From JABFRJ01 sp963847145 (GTDB lineage: Bacteria; Pseudomonadota; Alphaproteobacteria; Rhizobiales; Hyphomicrobiaceae), in contig CAWJYN010000011.1 in assembly GCA_963847145.1 (NCBI GenBank), forward strand, positions 310,001 through 374,000: DNA of 64,000 nucleotides, read 5' to 3'. Below, in pieces: positions 53,527 through 62,224 of this stretch. Each line of letters begins with the position of its first letter. Position 1 is the first letter of the stretch. The notes below the pieces were generated by a model, which ran no database searches, was not told where the DNA came from, and saw only the letters and a list, made by a program, of their open reading frames with translations. A program made the position numbers and the translations under genes.

Positions 53527-54006
53527 CTATTTTTTCTTTTGCATCCTGGCCTCGGCGTCCTTGATGTCTTTTTCCAGGTCCTCGCGCTCTACGCAACCGG
53601 ATGGGCAGAGCTGCACCAGCTTGGCGAGGTTGGCCTTTGCTTTGGCGATGTCGCCGGCTTCGGCATACATCGCGCCCTGGTACTCCAGCGCGCCCTTGTG
53701 CCAGGGATCGAGGTCGAGGGCTTTGCGGTAGTACAGCGCGCCATTGGTGCGGTCGCCGTTCTTGCGGTAGCTGAAACCCAGCAGGTTGTAGACGTCGGGG
53801 TGGATCATGCCGCCGTCGAGCAGCACGGTCAGATCGGTGATGGCGGGTTTGAAGTCTTTGGCTTTGATCTTGGCGCGCACGGCGGCCAGATCGGGGGCTG
53901 ACGCGGCGGGTTTGGGCGGGGTGTCGGCGGCATAGACGTGACCCGCGATGAGGCTGGCAGCGACGGCGCCGCAGAGTGTTCGAGAGCGTGTTCGAGCCAA
54001 TGTCAT
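53527..54006 (-). CDS. Exported tetratricopeptide-repeat protein
   Basis: A 159-residue protein with a signal sequence (LCGAVAASLIAGHVYAA) and two or three TPR units (VYNLLGFSYRKNGDRTNGA, KALDLDPWHKGALEYQGAMY and AEAGDIAKAKANLAKL). The C-terminus is a charged coil (EDLEKDIKDAEARM). ATG at 54006 is preceded by GGGAG. It is probably a periplasmic scaffold; partners are unknown. Divergent from the DUF1345 gene, 51 bases away. Confidence 0.8.
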   Translation of the reverse strand: MTLARTRSRTLCGAVAASLIAGHVYAADTPPKPAASAPDLAAVRAKIKAKDFKPAITDLTVLLDGGMIHPDVYNLLGFSYRKNGDRTNGALYYRKALDLDPWHKGALEYQGAMYAEAGDIAKAKANLAKLVQLCPSGCVEREDLEKDIKDAEARMQKKK

Positions 54007-54057
54007 GCAAACTCCCAAGACTTGCCGAATGTGCCGACTTTAGTCGAGAAGACATCC

Positions 54058-54735
54058 ATGCAGCAACATCACTGGTCGTTTGCACACCTGTCGCGGGCCA
54101 TTCGTCTGCGCCCGCGCTTGTTCTTGGGCACGGTCGCTGGACTGGCGGCGCTGCTGTTGCTGCCACACGCGCTGTCGCTACCGATGCGCTGTACTTTGGC
54201 GTGGAATGCTGGCGCAATCGCTTATCTCATCTCGACGTACCAGCTGATGAGCAGTAGCCGGGTCGAGACGATCAAGGCGCAAGCGGCGCGGCAGGACGAT
54301 GGGCGCAGGATGGTGCTGGTGCTCATTGTCGCGGCGATTGCGGCGAGCTTTCTGGCGATCGCCGGATTAATCAACGAGGCCAAGCAGGCCAAGGAACTTT
54401 GGAAGATTGCGTATCTGCTGCTCGCAGCGTCGACGATCTTTGTGTCGTGGATGGTGACGCAGGTGGCGTTCACGCTGCACTACGCGCACGAGTACTACGC
54501 GCCAACGGATGCCGGTGGCTCCGCGGCCGGTTTGATTTTTCCCAACGACACGGCGCCGGACTTCTGGGATTTCTTTTACTTCGCCACCTCGATCGGTGCG
54601 ACGTCGCAGACCTCCGATGTGGCGATCAAATCGAAATCGCTGCGGCGGTTGGTGACCTTTCATGCCATCGTGTCGTTTTTCTTCAACACGACGGTGCTGG
54701 CCTTGACGATCAATCTGGCGGCCAGTTTGATTTGA
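54058..54735 (+). CDS. DUF1345 family membrane protein
   Basis: A 225-residue inner-membrane protein with about five or six helices. The family signature DFWDFFYFATSIGATSQTSD and RRLVTFHAIVSFFFNTTVLA (about residues 171-215) is clear. DUF1345 proteins have no established activity. ATG at 54058 starts MQQHHWSFAHLS. Confidence 0.88.
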   Translation: MQQHHWSFAHLSRAIRLRPRLFLGTVAGLAALLLLPHALSLPMRCTLAWNAGAIAYLISTYQLMSSSRVETIKAQAARQDDGRRMVLVLIVAAIAASFLAIAGLINEAKQAKELWKIAYLLLAASTIFVSWMVTQVAFTLHYAHEYYAPTDAGGSAAGLIFPNDTAPDFWDFFYFATSIGATSQTSDVAIKSKSLRRLVTFHAIVSFFFNTTVLALTINLAASLI

Positions 54736-54760
54736 GATGTGCCATCTAATGGCGGATGGC

Positions 54761-54777
54761 GGGCGTGAAGGACGCCC
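54761..54777 (+). terminator. Short hairpin after the DUF1345 gene
   Basis: GGGCGT (54761-54766) pairs with ACGCCC (54772-54777) across five bases, 25 bases after the stop codon, followed by TCTCC. It lies 20 bases before the transposase gene end and could also belong to the insertion sequence boundary. Confidence 0.35.
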
Positions 54778-54797
54778 TCTCCTGGAACTTGACTTGA

Positions 54798-56024
54798 TCA
54801 CGCTGCTTTCCGGATGTCGACTTCGAAGCCGAGGGCGCGGATGCGATTGGCGAGGTTGCCTGCCGCCCGGGTGGGATTGTGTGGGCGTCTGTAGTCGGCT
54901 CCGAGGTCCTGGTAGAAGGTGCCGTCTTTAAGCATGTGGTAGACGACGCGCAGGAGCGCCGCGGCCACCGCTATCGCCGCTTTCTTCGGACCGCGACGGC
55001 TCTTGAGGCTCAGATAGCGGCTTTTGAAACTCGAGTTTTTCTTGCGGCCCGCCGCCATCGCCGCCTGCACAAGGACTGGCTTGAGCCACGGCGCCCCCTT
55101 GCGGATTCGCGTCGAGCGTCGTTTGCCCGCGCTTTCATCCAAACGCGGGCACAATCCCGCCCACGAGACGAGATGATCGGCACTTGGAAACTGTGTCATG
55201 TCGACACCGATCTCTGCGATGATGATTTCAGCCGCCTTCCGCCCGATGCCGGGAATGTCCGTCAATCGCTCGACGGCGCACCGAAAGGGGCCAAGCGCGG
55301 CCTCCAGCCGCGCATCAAACTGGGCAATCGTCGCCTCGATCTGTTCAATGGTGGCCAGGTGCTGGCCGATCAGGAACCGATGATGGTCACGGATGCGCCC
55401 CGTCAGTGCCGCGATCAGAGCATCGCGCGGGGCAGCCAACCGCGAACTGCCGAGGTCTGCGAGACGCGTCGCATCACCTTCACCGGCCACGATCGCGTTG
55501 AGGATGCGGCGGCCGCTCATGCCTAAAATATCGGTGATCACCGACGCCAGCTTAATATTGGCTTCTTCCAGGACCGCCTGGATGCGTTGGGTGTGGCGTG
55601 CGGCCTCACGCGTCAGTTCCGTCCGCGTCCGGGTGAGGTCTCGAAGATCCTGGATAGGCTGCGGCGGCACGAAACTGGCGCGGATCAGACCGTGCGCTAA
55701 AAGATCGGAAATCCACGTCGCATCGTTCGTGTCGCTCTTGCGGCCGGGCACATTGCGAATGTGGGCGGCGTTGGCAAGGATCAGCGCAAAACGCCCCTCC
55801 AGGATATGCCAAACCGGCTTCCAGTAGACGCCGGTCGCTTCCATCGCAACGTGGGTGACCTTCCCCTCTTCAAGCCAATCGGCAAGCGCGAACAAACCGG
55901 ACGTCGTCGTTATAAACCGCCGCACCTCCTGCTCGACACGCTTGCCGCGCACGATCCGCCGGCAAGCCACGATCTCCTTCTGATGCACGTCCAAACCTGC
56001 ACATCGTCTCTGCATTGTCTTCAT
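54798..56024 (-). mobile_element. IS110-family transposase
   Basis: A 408-residue DEDD transposase. The N-terminal RuvC-like domain shows CAGLDVHQKEIVAC (first Asp), VAMEATGVYWKPVW and RKSDTNDATWISDLLAHGLI (third Asp). The C-terminal transposase_20 domain has LTDIPGIGRKAAEIIIAEIG, SWAGLCPRLDESAGKRRSTR and the catalytic Ser region near it. Start ATG 56024 follows AAGGAG. The gene looks full length and intact. IS110 elements lack conventional terminal repeats and target duplications, so element ends cannot be fixed by eye. It is inserted between the DUF1345 gene and a REP-like stretch. Confidence 0.93.
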
Positions 56025-56165
56025 CACGCACTCCTTGAAAAAAGGGCGGCCGGCGTGATGCCTCAGCGAACTGTACTCTCTCCTACGTGCTCCGGGCGCA
56101 GCGATCCTTGGCAAGACCGCCCCACCGTGGCGACAATCCTAAGTGCGCCAGAGGCTTCGGGATCA
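56025..56165 (-). other. Non-coding end of the IS110 element (candidate bridge-RNA region)
   Basis: IS110-group elements carry a long non-coding end 5' of the transposase that encodes the bridge RNA guiding recombination. The 140 bases upstream of the transposase start have no coding potential and contain short inverted stretches and T6 (56041-56036 on the minus strand). The assignment is by position only; the outer boundary is unknown. Confidence 0.35.
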
Positions 56166-56267
56166 AACTTATCCTCGGGTTCGTAACACCAAGGCGTAGA
56201 CGACCTCTTTGCCGGCCGCTTGCACCATACCCGTTTCATCGATCAAGGTGTGCGAAGCAGATGGAAA

Positions 56268-56330
56268 CTTATCCGCCCTACGGGCAGGCTGTCGTAGGGT
56301 GGATAAGGTGCCGTCGCGCCGCCATCCACC
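56268..56330. repeat. Composite REP-like palindromes
   Basis: CTTATCCGCCCTACG (56268-56282) pairs with CGTAGGGTGGATAAG (56293-56307) with one mismatch. GGTGGAT (56298-56304) also pairs with ATCCACC (56324-56330). The GTAGGGTGGATAAG..CATCCACC sequence is a widespread dispersed repeat in bacteria. Around it (56166-56495) only short frames exist; a leftward frame ending TLIDETGMVQAAGKEVVYAL looks like a possible gene remnant that I cannot identify. Confidence 0.65.
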
Positions 56331-56495
56331 GTAACGGGCAAGATGTTGCAACGGATACGGCGCGTGGTCTGCGGCGCTATCCGCCGCCGCAAGTGATCGT
56401 TCAAACAATCCCGCCAAAAAATCCCGCAGTTGCCAACTGCGCTATACGCTGAAACGCTATGGCGACCAACGATGCCGAGCCCGGAGCGACATAGC

Positions 56496-58169
56496 ATGGC
56501 CGCCGCTAAAACCAACGTCATTGCCGGCCGTAACGCGTTCCTTGACGTACTCCGCTCGGAGGGCGTCACGCATCTGTTCGGCAATCCTGGCACCACAGAA
56601 CTGCCGATCATGCATGCGCTGCGCGATGTGCCAGAAATCAGTTTTGTCATGGCGATGCAGGAGAGCTTGGTTGTCGCCATGGCGGACGGGTATTCGCGCA
56701 GCTCTGGCAAACTCGCCGCCGTCAACGTGCACGTCGCACCCGGGCTCGGCAATGCGATGGGCGCGCTCTATAACGCGAAGTTCACGGGCACGCCGTTGAT
56801 CCTCACGGCTGGCCAGCAGGAGCAGGGGCACGGGCTGATGGAACCGTTGCTCTACGACGATCTCGTCGCGATGGCGCGGCCGCTGGTGAAGTGGGCCATC
56901 GAAGTCACGCGGCTTGAAGACCTGCCGCGCATTCTGCGGCGCGCCGCCAAGATTGCGACAACGCCGCCGATGGGGCCGGTTTTCATCTCGCTGCCGGGCG
57001 ATATCCTCAATGCGGAAGTGGGGCTCGAGCTCGGCCAGCCGACGCGGATCGATACGGCGGTGCGGCCGGGCGATGCGGCGCTGGTGCGGCTCGCTTCACG
57101 ACTGCTTGCAGCCCAGCGGCCAGTGATCGTGGTGGGTGATGAGATCGTGAAATGCGATGCGTTCGCGGCGGCGGCGGACTTCGCTGAGACGCTTGGTGCG
57201 CCCGTCTATCAACAGAGCATTGCCTACGGCGCGCATTTTCCATCGGCGCATCCCTGCTACATGGGCGCGCTGGCGCGCATGCAACGCGAGACGCGCGCGC
57301 TCCTGGAGCCCTATGACTTGGTGATCGCGCTCGGCACGGATCCGGTGCGCATGTCGGTGTATGCGCCGGTCGAAGCGATGCCAGTCGGCCTGGCGATGGT
57401 GCAGATCGGGCTGGTGGATGCTGACATCGGCAAGAACTTTCCGGTCGAGATGGCCATCAAGGCCGATGTCCGCGAGACGCTCGCGGCGCTGACGCCGGTG
57501 CTGCGCAAGATTGGCGGCGCGGCGTTGGAGAAGCGCGCGCAGATCAGCGTGGCTGAGATTTCTGAGCGCGGTTGGGGTGTCAAACGGGTGGCCTTGAAAG
57601 CCACGATCAGCAAGGCGGCTAGCAAAACGCCCATTGATCCTGATTTCGCGACGATGACTTTGATCGATGCGCTGCCGGCCGATGCCATCCTGTTTGACGA
57701 AGCGCTGACGACCGGCCGCTATGTCGGTGCCTTGCGCGAACACACGCATCGCTACGGCTATCACGCGTTGGCATCCGGCGGGATCGGCTGGGCATTGCCG
57801 GCGTCGGTGGGTGCGTGTTTTGCCAATCCGGGCACGCCGGTGGTGTGTTTCACCGGTGATGGCAGCGCGATGTATTCCATTCAGGCGCTGTGGACCGCGG
57901 CGCATCACAAGCTGCCATTGACGGTGGTGATCGCCAACAACGGCGGCTATCGCATCATCAAGCAGCGCCTGCTCGCGTTCCACGGCAGCCGCGACTTCGT
58001 CGGCATGGATTTCAAGGACCCGGCCGTCGACTTCACCGCGCTCGCGGGCTCGTTGGGGATGGGTGCTGAGCGGGTCACTGACCCGGCGCGGCTGGCGGGC
58101 GTGTTGGGACGCGCATTCGAAGCGCGGGCACCGCGCTTGATCGAAGTGGTGGTAGACGGGACTGTGTGA
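56496..58169 (+). CDS. Thiamine-diphosphate-dependent decarboxylase, benzoylformate-decarboxylase-like
   Basis: A 557-residue ThDP enzyme. The Pyr domain holds GNPGTTELPIMHALRDV and MQESLVVAMADGYSRSSG (catalytic Glu in QES), and the PP domain holds FTGDGSAMYSIQALW and IANNGGYRIIKQRL (Mg-ThDP motif GDG..NN). The overall layout resembles MdlC-type benzoylformate decarboxylase more than acetolactate synthase. The active-site His pair of MdlC was not placed with certainty, so the 2-oxo-acid substrate is open. ATG at 56496 follows GGAG; ATGs at 56430 and 56472 would add an unlikely head. Confidence 0.83.
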   Translation: MAAAKTNVIAGRNAFLDVLRSEGVTHLFGNPGTTELPIMHALRDVPEISFVMAMQESLVVAMADGYSRSSGKLAAVNVHVAPGLGNAMGALYNAKFTGTPLILTAGQQEQGHGLMEPLLYDDLVAMARPLVKWAIEVTRLEDLPRILRRAAKIATTPPMGPVFISLPGDILNAEVGLELGQPTRIDTAVRPGDAALVRLASRLLAAQRPVIVVGDEIVKCDAFAAAADFAETLGAPVYQQSIAYGAHFPSAHPCYMGALARMQRETRALLEPYDLVIALGTDPVRMSVYAPVEAMPVGLAMVQIGLVDADIGKNFPVEMAIKADVRETLAALTPVLRKIGGAALEKRAQISVAEISERGWGVKRVALKATISKAASKTPIDPDFATMTLIDALPADAILFDEALTTGRYVGALREHTHRYGYHALASGGIGWALPASVGACFANPGTPVVCFTGDGSAMYSIQALWTAAHHKLPLTVVIANNGGYRIIKQRLLAFHGSRDFVGMDFKDPAVDFTALAGSLGMGAERVTDPARLAGVLGRAFEARAPRLIEVVVDGTV

Positions 58170-58706
58170 TCAGCGCGGCTTAAGGGCCAGGGTGCTGGTG
58201 ATGAAGTCGGCGAGGGCTATTATGTGATCGAGATGGAACACTGGCACATGACCGGCGTGGGCAGCCGGGTTGTCGGTGGCAACGGCGATCACGTTGGTGT
58301 CGCTGGCGGCCAGCATCGTTGCATCGGCGGAGGCCGCGCGCCGCGCTTCGATCTTGCGAATGGGGGCGGATTTGTAGCCTTCAACGACGATCAGATCGGC
58401 CGGCGCGAGCAGGGCGATGACGTCGGTGACGTCGGGCTCGCGTGCGTCTCCGAGTTCCGTCACCAGGGCCCACCGTTTCGATGATACGATGGCGACCTGG
58501 GCAGCACCGGCTCGTCGATGGCGAGCACTGTCGGTGTCTGCGGTGTCGATCTGAAAACTGTGGTGGGCGTGCTTGACGGTGGCGACGCGGAGGCCGCGGC
58601 GCGTGAATTCCTCGACCAAGCGGACGGCCAGGGTGGTCTTGCCGGAGTTCTTCCAGCCGGCGATGCCGATGATGGGCGTGCCGTTGGGGGCGTGCGTTAT
58701 CGTCAT
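58170..58706 (-). CDS. mobB: Molybdopterin-guanine dinucleotide biosynthesis adaptor MobB
   Basis: A 178-residue GTPase with P-loop GWKNSGKTTL (residues 17-26), VATVKHAHHSFQIDTADTDS (switch region) and DLIVVEGYKSAPIRKIE. MobB assists guanine addition to molybdopterin. It overlaps mobA by four bases (ATGA), which fixes the operon. It ends one base from the convergent ThDP-enzyme gene. Confidence 0.93.
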   Translation of the reverse strand: MTITHAPNGTPIIGIAGWKNSGKTTLAVRLVEEFTRRGLRVATVKHAHHSFQIDTADTDSARHRRAGAAQVAIVSSKRWALVTELGDAREPDVTDVIALLAPADLIVVEGYKSAPIRKIEARRAASADATMLAASDTNVIAVATDNPAAHAGHVPVFHLDHIIALADFITSTLALKPR

Positions 58707-59374
58707 GAGATGAGGCTCGCCATCAAGCGCCGGGCGGTGGCGAGGTCATCAGGCGTGTTGGCATTGAAGAACGGATCGACAGTTTCGCCGGCGATCGTGA
58801 GCATCGGGAAATCGACCGGGATCGTGCCGTGGGTGTCGGTCCAGCGAAGGACTTTGCGAACGCCATCGCGCAGGGCGCGGTCGAGATCATCGGCGTGGGC
58901 CACCGGCCAGCAGCCGATGACAGGATGGAGTTCGCCGTTACTGGCAGCGATCGGGATTGCCGTGGGGGCAGCCTGCGTGGCGGCGTAGAGACGTGCGGCG
59001 AAGTCGCGGGGCACAAACGGCGCGTCGGCAGAGGTTGTGACGATGTGCGTCGCGCTTGGCACAAAGGCCGCCGCCCAGCGGAGCCCTGCGAGCACGCCGG
59101 CCAGGGGACCGACGAAACCGTCGATTGGATCGGCGGCGACCGGCAAGCCGAAGGCTGCGAACCGGGCCGGATCGCCGTTGGCATTGAGCACCATGGGGCC
59201 GACCTGTGGGGCCAGCCGCGCGATGACGTGGCCGAGCATGGTGGTTGCGCCGAGGGGCAACAGGCCTTTGTCGCCCGCAGCGCTGGTGTCGGCGAACATG
59301 CGCCGCGACAAGCCACCTGCAAGGATGACGCCGACGAGGGGCGGGGACAGCGGCGATGGCGTAGGGGGCGACAT
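58703..59374 (-). CDS. mobA: Molybdenum cofactor guanylyltransferase MobA
   Basis: A 223-residue nucleotidyltransferase attaching GMP to molybdopterin for DMSO-reductase-family enzymes. GVILAGGLSRRMF with DKGLLPLG (GTP-binding), NANGDPARFAAF, VADPIDGFVGPLAGVLAGL and TTSADAPFVP (Mg Asp) are the MobA motifs. ATG at 59374 starts MSPPTPSPLSPP; the long frame upstream is unlike the family. First gene of the mobAB pair and divergent from the SCNase-like operon. Confidence 0.92.
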   Translation of the reverse strand: MSPPTPSPLSPPLVGVILAGGLSRRMFADTSAAGDKGLLPLGATTMLGHVIARLAPQVGPMVLNANGDPARFAAFGLPVAADPIDGFVGPLAGVLAGLRWAAAFVPSATHIVTTSADAPFVPRDFAARLYAATQAAPTAIPIAASNGELHPVIGCWPVAHADDLDRALRDGVRKVLRWTDTHGTIPVDFPMLTIAGETVDPFFNANTPDDLATARRLMASLIS

Positions 59375-59470
59375 CGGCGTCTTGTGCCGCTCGCCGCACC
59401 CGGTTGCAAGCCCCGCTGGCCAAGAGGATCGGATCGCGGCAAGATGGGCGGAGTACAAAGCGAGGCTGAC

Positions 59471-59848
59471 ATGCGCAAAACCAAACTGAGAGCGGATGCC
59501 GACGGCCGTGCGGTGCACGATGTCGGCGGGTTGGACTTTGGGGCCATCGACCGGACGGAGCACGATCCCGCGCTTTGGGAAAAGCGGGTCGATGCGATGA
59601 TGAACCTGCTCTCTGGGAAGAAGGGGCTGTGGAAGGTCGACGCCATGCGCCGCACCATCGAGGACTACGGCCAGCAGACCTATGACACGACCGAGTACTA
59701 CGAGAAATGGGTGCGGGCGATGCGCAACTTGCTGGTGGAGCAGGAGGTGCTGACAAAGGCCGAAATCGACGCGAAGATGGCCGAAGTCGCCGAACGTCAT
59801 CGCAGCCTCGGCCGCAAGGTGCCGACCCACAAGGTGGCGTGGTCATGA
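59471..59848 (+). CDS. Nitrile hydratase / thiocyanate hydrolase subunit (N-terminal half of NHase beta)
   Basis: A 125-residue protein with VHDVGGLDFGAIDRTEHDP (residues 15-33), KRVDAMMNLLSGKK and RRTIEDYGQQTYDTTEYYEK, matching the N-terminal half of the nitrile hydratase beta subunit. In thiocyanate hydrolase the NHase beta chain is split into two genes, as here. GAGG stands five bases before ATG 59471. The stop overlaps the next start (ATGA). Confidence 0.85.
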   Translation: MRKTKLRADADGRAVHDVGGLDFGAIDRTEHDPALWEKRVDAMMNLLSGKKGLWKVDAMRRTIEDYGQQTYDTTEYYEKWVRAMRNLLVEQEVLTKAEIDAKMAEVAERHRSLGRKVPTHKVAWS

Positions 59849-60168
59849 GCCTGCGTTTCAAGCCCGGCGACAAGGTCCGTGTGGACGATCGCGAAGCGCT
59901 CGGACATTGCCGCGCACCGTGGTATCTGCGCGGCCGGCCGGGTGTGATCGGGGAGGTGCTGGGGGTGTTCAAGGACTCGGAACGATTAGCCTATCACCGG
60001 CCGGGGCTGCCGGCGTTGCCGCTCTACAAGGTGCGCTTCAAGCAGACGACATTGTGGTCCAACTACAAGGGACCGGCGCGCGATCAGCTGGAGGCCGATA
60101 TCAGCGAGAACTGGCTGGTGCCGGACAGGTCGGGCAGGCCCACCAAGACAAAAGCGAGCGCGTCATGA
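59845..60168 (+). CDS. Nitrile hydratase / thiocyanate hydrolase subunit (C-terminal half of NHase beta)
   Basis: A 107-residue protein with FKPGDKVRVDDREALGHCRA, PWYLRGRPGVIGEVLGVF and LYKVRFKQTTLWS, the SH3-like C-terminal half of NHase beta. It overlaps both neighbours by four bases (ATGA at 59845 and at 60165), so the three subunits are translationally coupled. Confidence 0.85.
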   Translation: MSLRFKPGDKVRVDDREALGHCRAPWYLRGRPGVIGEVLGVFKDSERLAYHRPGLPALPLYKVRFKQTTLWSNYKGPARDQLEADISENWLVPDRSGRPTKTKASAS

Positions 60169-60851
60169 ACCACGATCACGACCATGGGCATGGCCACGAT
60201 CACAACCACGATGGCCACGAGCACAGCCACGATCATACGCACCCGCCGCAGCGCGACCACGATGCAGGCCCCATGGGGCCGTACGAGGTGCTTGAAGAAG
60301 CGCTGCGCCTGCTGCTCATCGAGAAAGGCGTCTTGTCCGATGCCGAAATCGCCGCGCAAATCGATCTGGTCGACAGCCGCTCGCCGGCCTTGGGGGCCAA
60401 GGTCGTCGCGCGGGCCTGGGTCGACCCGGCGTTCAAGGCGCGGCTGCTGGCCGACTGCCGTGCGGCGCTGATGGAGATGGAGATCGATATCGGCCAGGTT
60501 GCCGAGTTCAAGGTGGTCGAGAACACCGCTGAGACCCACAACGTGATCGTCTGCACATTGTGTTCATGTTACCCGAAACTGCTGCTGGGCATTCCACCGG
60601 CTTGGTACAAAAACCTGGCGTACCGGTCGCGCACGGTGGTTGATCCGCGCGGCGTGCTGGCCGAGTTTGGCGTCAAGATCCCGAAGTCGCAGGAAGTGCG
60701 GGTGCACGATTCAACCGCCGATCTGCGTTACATCGTGCTGCCGGCCCGACCCAAAGGCAGCGAACACATGGGTGAGGCTGAACTTGCGGGCCTTGTCAGC
60801 CGTGACGCCATGATCGGGACGGCGGTGGCGAGGATGCCTGGCAAGCCCTGA
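60165..60851 (+). CDS. Cobalt-type nitrile hydratase / thiocyanate hydrolase catalytic subunit with His-rich head
   Basis: The 228-residue subunit corresponds to NHase alpha or SCNase gamma. The metal-binding claw is VCTLCSC (about residues 125-131), the cobalt-type variant in which two Cys become oxidised, followed by YPKLLLGIPPAWYKN. The first 30 residues are alternating His with Asp/Gly (MNHDHDHGHGHDHNHDGHEH), an unusual metal-binding head. The reaction is either hydration of a nitrile or hydrolysis of thiocyanate to carbonyl sulfide and ammonia; the split-beta layout favours the latter family. No separate activator gene was seen downstream. Confidence 0.86.
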   Translation: MNHDHDHGHGHDHNHDGHEHSHDHTHPPQRDHDAGPMGPYEVLEEALRLLLIEKGVLSDAEIAAQIDLVDSRSPALGAKVVARAWVDPAFKARLLADCRAALMEMEIDIGQVAEFKVVENTAETHNVIVCTLCSCYPKLLLGIPPAWYKNLAYRSRTVVDPRGVLAEFGVKIPKSQEVRVHDSTADLRYIVLPARPKGSEHMGEAELAGLVSRDAMIGTAVARMPGKP

Positions 60852-61009
60852 TCAATTCGCCGTGATCGCGTACAGCCGCTCAAGAATTGGCTATTCAGTC
60901 ACCCGGGCTTCACCATATCTTCCGCCGCAATGCATGGCAGGCGTTCGCGCTGTTGTGGTCGCGCCGCCGCTGTTCGCATACATGTCAGTTAACTCCAGGG
61001 GATAAACTC

Positions 61010-61990
61010 ATGACCAAACCTTCACGCCGCACACTGGTGCTGTCGGCGGCAGCAGCCGGTGCCATTTTCGGGCTCGACAAAAAGATCGCCTTCATCGGCT
61101 CGGCTGAAGCGCAACAAAAGGCACCGTCGCTGCTCGATAAGGGCTTCGTCAAGTTCAAGGTCGGCGATATCGAAGTCACGCAGATCTATGATGGCATCTG
61201 GAACCGGGCACACGACGCGGGGTTCGTCAAAAATGCGTCGCTCGACGACGTGAAGGCGGCGCTTAAAAAGGCTGGTTCGACGGACGAGCATGTGCCGATC
61301 ACGTTCACGGTCACCGTCATCAAGTCGAAGGGCAAAACGCTGATGTTCGACAGTTCGACCGGTGGTCAGCTGGCGCCGACGGCCGGACTGATGATGGCCA
61401 AAAACATGTACAAGGCTGGCGTCGATCCGTTGAAAATCACCAACATTGCGATCACCCATTTCCATGCTGACCACATCTCCGGGATGATTTCCAAGGAGAC
61501 CAACAGCCGCGTGTTCCCGGATGCCGACATCGCTGTGCCGGCGGCCGAGTACAAGTTCTGGATGGACCCGGCGACGATCGGCAAGCTGCCGGAAGCGGCG
61601 CGCGGCAACGCCAACCGCATCCAAGCGACGTTCCCCAAGTGGAAGAACATGCGCCAGATCGAGGACGGTGCGGAGATCATCCCTGGCGTCCGCGCTGTTG
61701 CGATGTACGGCCATACGCCAGGCCACACCGGCTACATCGTCAGCTCCGGCAAGAGCCAGCTGATCGTCTCGTCCGACATCACCAACATCCCCGCGCTGTT
61801 CGTCCGCAATCCGGGCTGGCACGCGGTGTTCGATGCCGACGCGCAAATGGCAGAAGCGACCCGCCGCAAGGTGTTCGACCGCGCGATTGCCGACAAGGCT
61901 TTGATCAACGGCTATCATTGGGGTCTGCCGGGCGTCGGCAAGGTCAAGAAGGATGGCAACGGCTATGCGTTTGTACCGCTCGCGGTATAA
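61010..61990 (+). CDS. Tat-exported metallo-beta-lactamase-fold hydrolase
   Basis: A 326-residue protein with a twin-arginine signal (SRRTLVLSAAAAGAIFGL, residues 5-22). The MBL motifs are THFHADHISGM (HxHxDH), GHTPGHTGYIV and SSDITNIPAL, with a terminal NGYHWGLPGVG His. AGGGGA is eight bases before ATG 61010. It shares the layout and the closing PGVG motif with the Tat-MBL protein at 20445-21458, so the two are paralogues. Substrate unknown. Confidence 0.87.
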   Translation: MTKPSRRTLVLSAAAAGAIFGLDKKIAFIGSAEAQQKAPSLLDKGFVKFKVGDIEVTQIYDGIWNRAHDAGFVKNASLDDVKAALKKAGSTDEHVPITFTVTVIKSKGKTLMFDSSTGGQLAPTAGLMMAKNMYKAGVDPLKITNIAITHFHADHISGMISKETNSRVFPDADIAVPAAEYKFWMDPATIGKLPEAARGNANRIQATFPKWKNMRQIEDGAEIIPGVRAVAMYGHTPGHTGYIVSSGKSQLIVSSDITNIPALFVRNPGWHAVFDADAQMAEATRRKVFDRAIADKALINGYHWGLPGVGKVKKDGNGYAFVPLAV

Positions 61991-62069
61991 AGTCTTGTGC
62001 GGCGCAAGGCTTCGTTGAACGCTGTTTTTCCTGCGATTCGCTTGCCACGTTACAACACAAATCCCAAGA

Positions 62070-62165
62070 GCCGGCGCAAAACGACTTGCGCCGGCCATCA
62101 ACGCTGATCATCATAATCAGGCTCGGCAGGGGTCTGTTGGGCTGTTGCGGCCTTGCGGCCGCAAC
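62070..62165. repeat. Two strong hairpins between the MBL gene and the EIIA gene
   Basis: GCCGGCGCAA (62070-62079) pairs perfectly with TTGCGCCGGC (62086-62095) across six bases, and GTTGCGGCC (62144-62152) pairs perfectly with GGCCGCAAC (62157-62165) across TTGC. The first may end the MBL transcript. The second lies 60 bases before the EIIA start and could lie in its leader. No U runs are seen. Confidence 0.55.
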
Positions 62166-62224
62166 ACAGTATCGCGCGATCTGCATTGGTGGTTCGCGTC
62201 AGTTCCTATCCGGCAAAGGCATCC

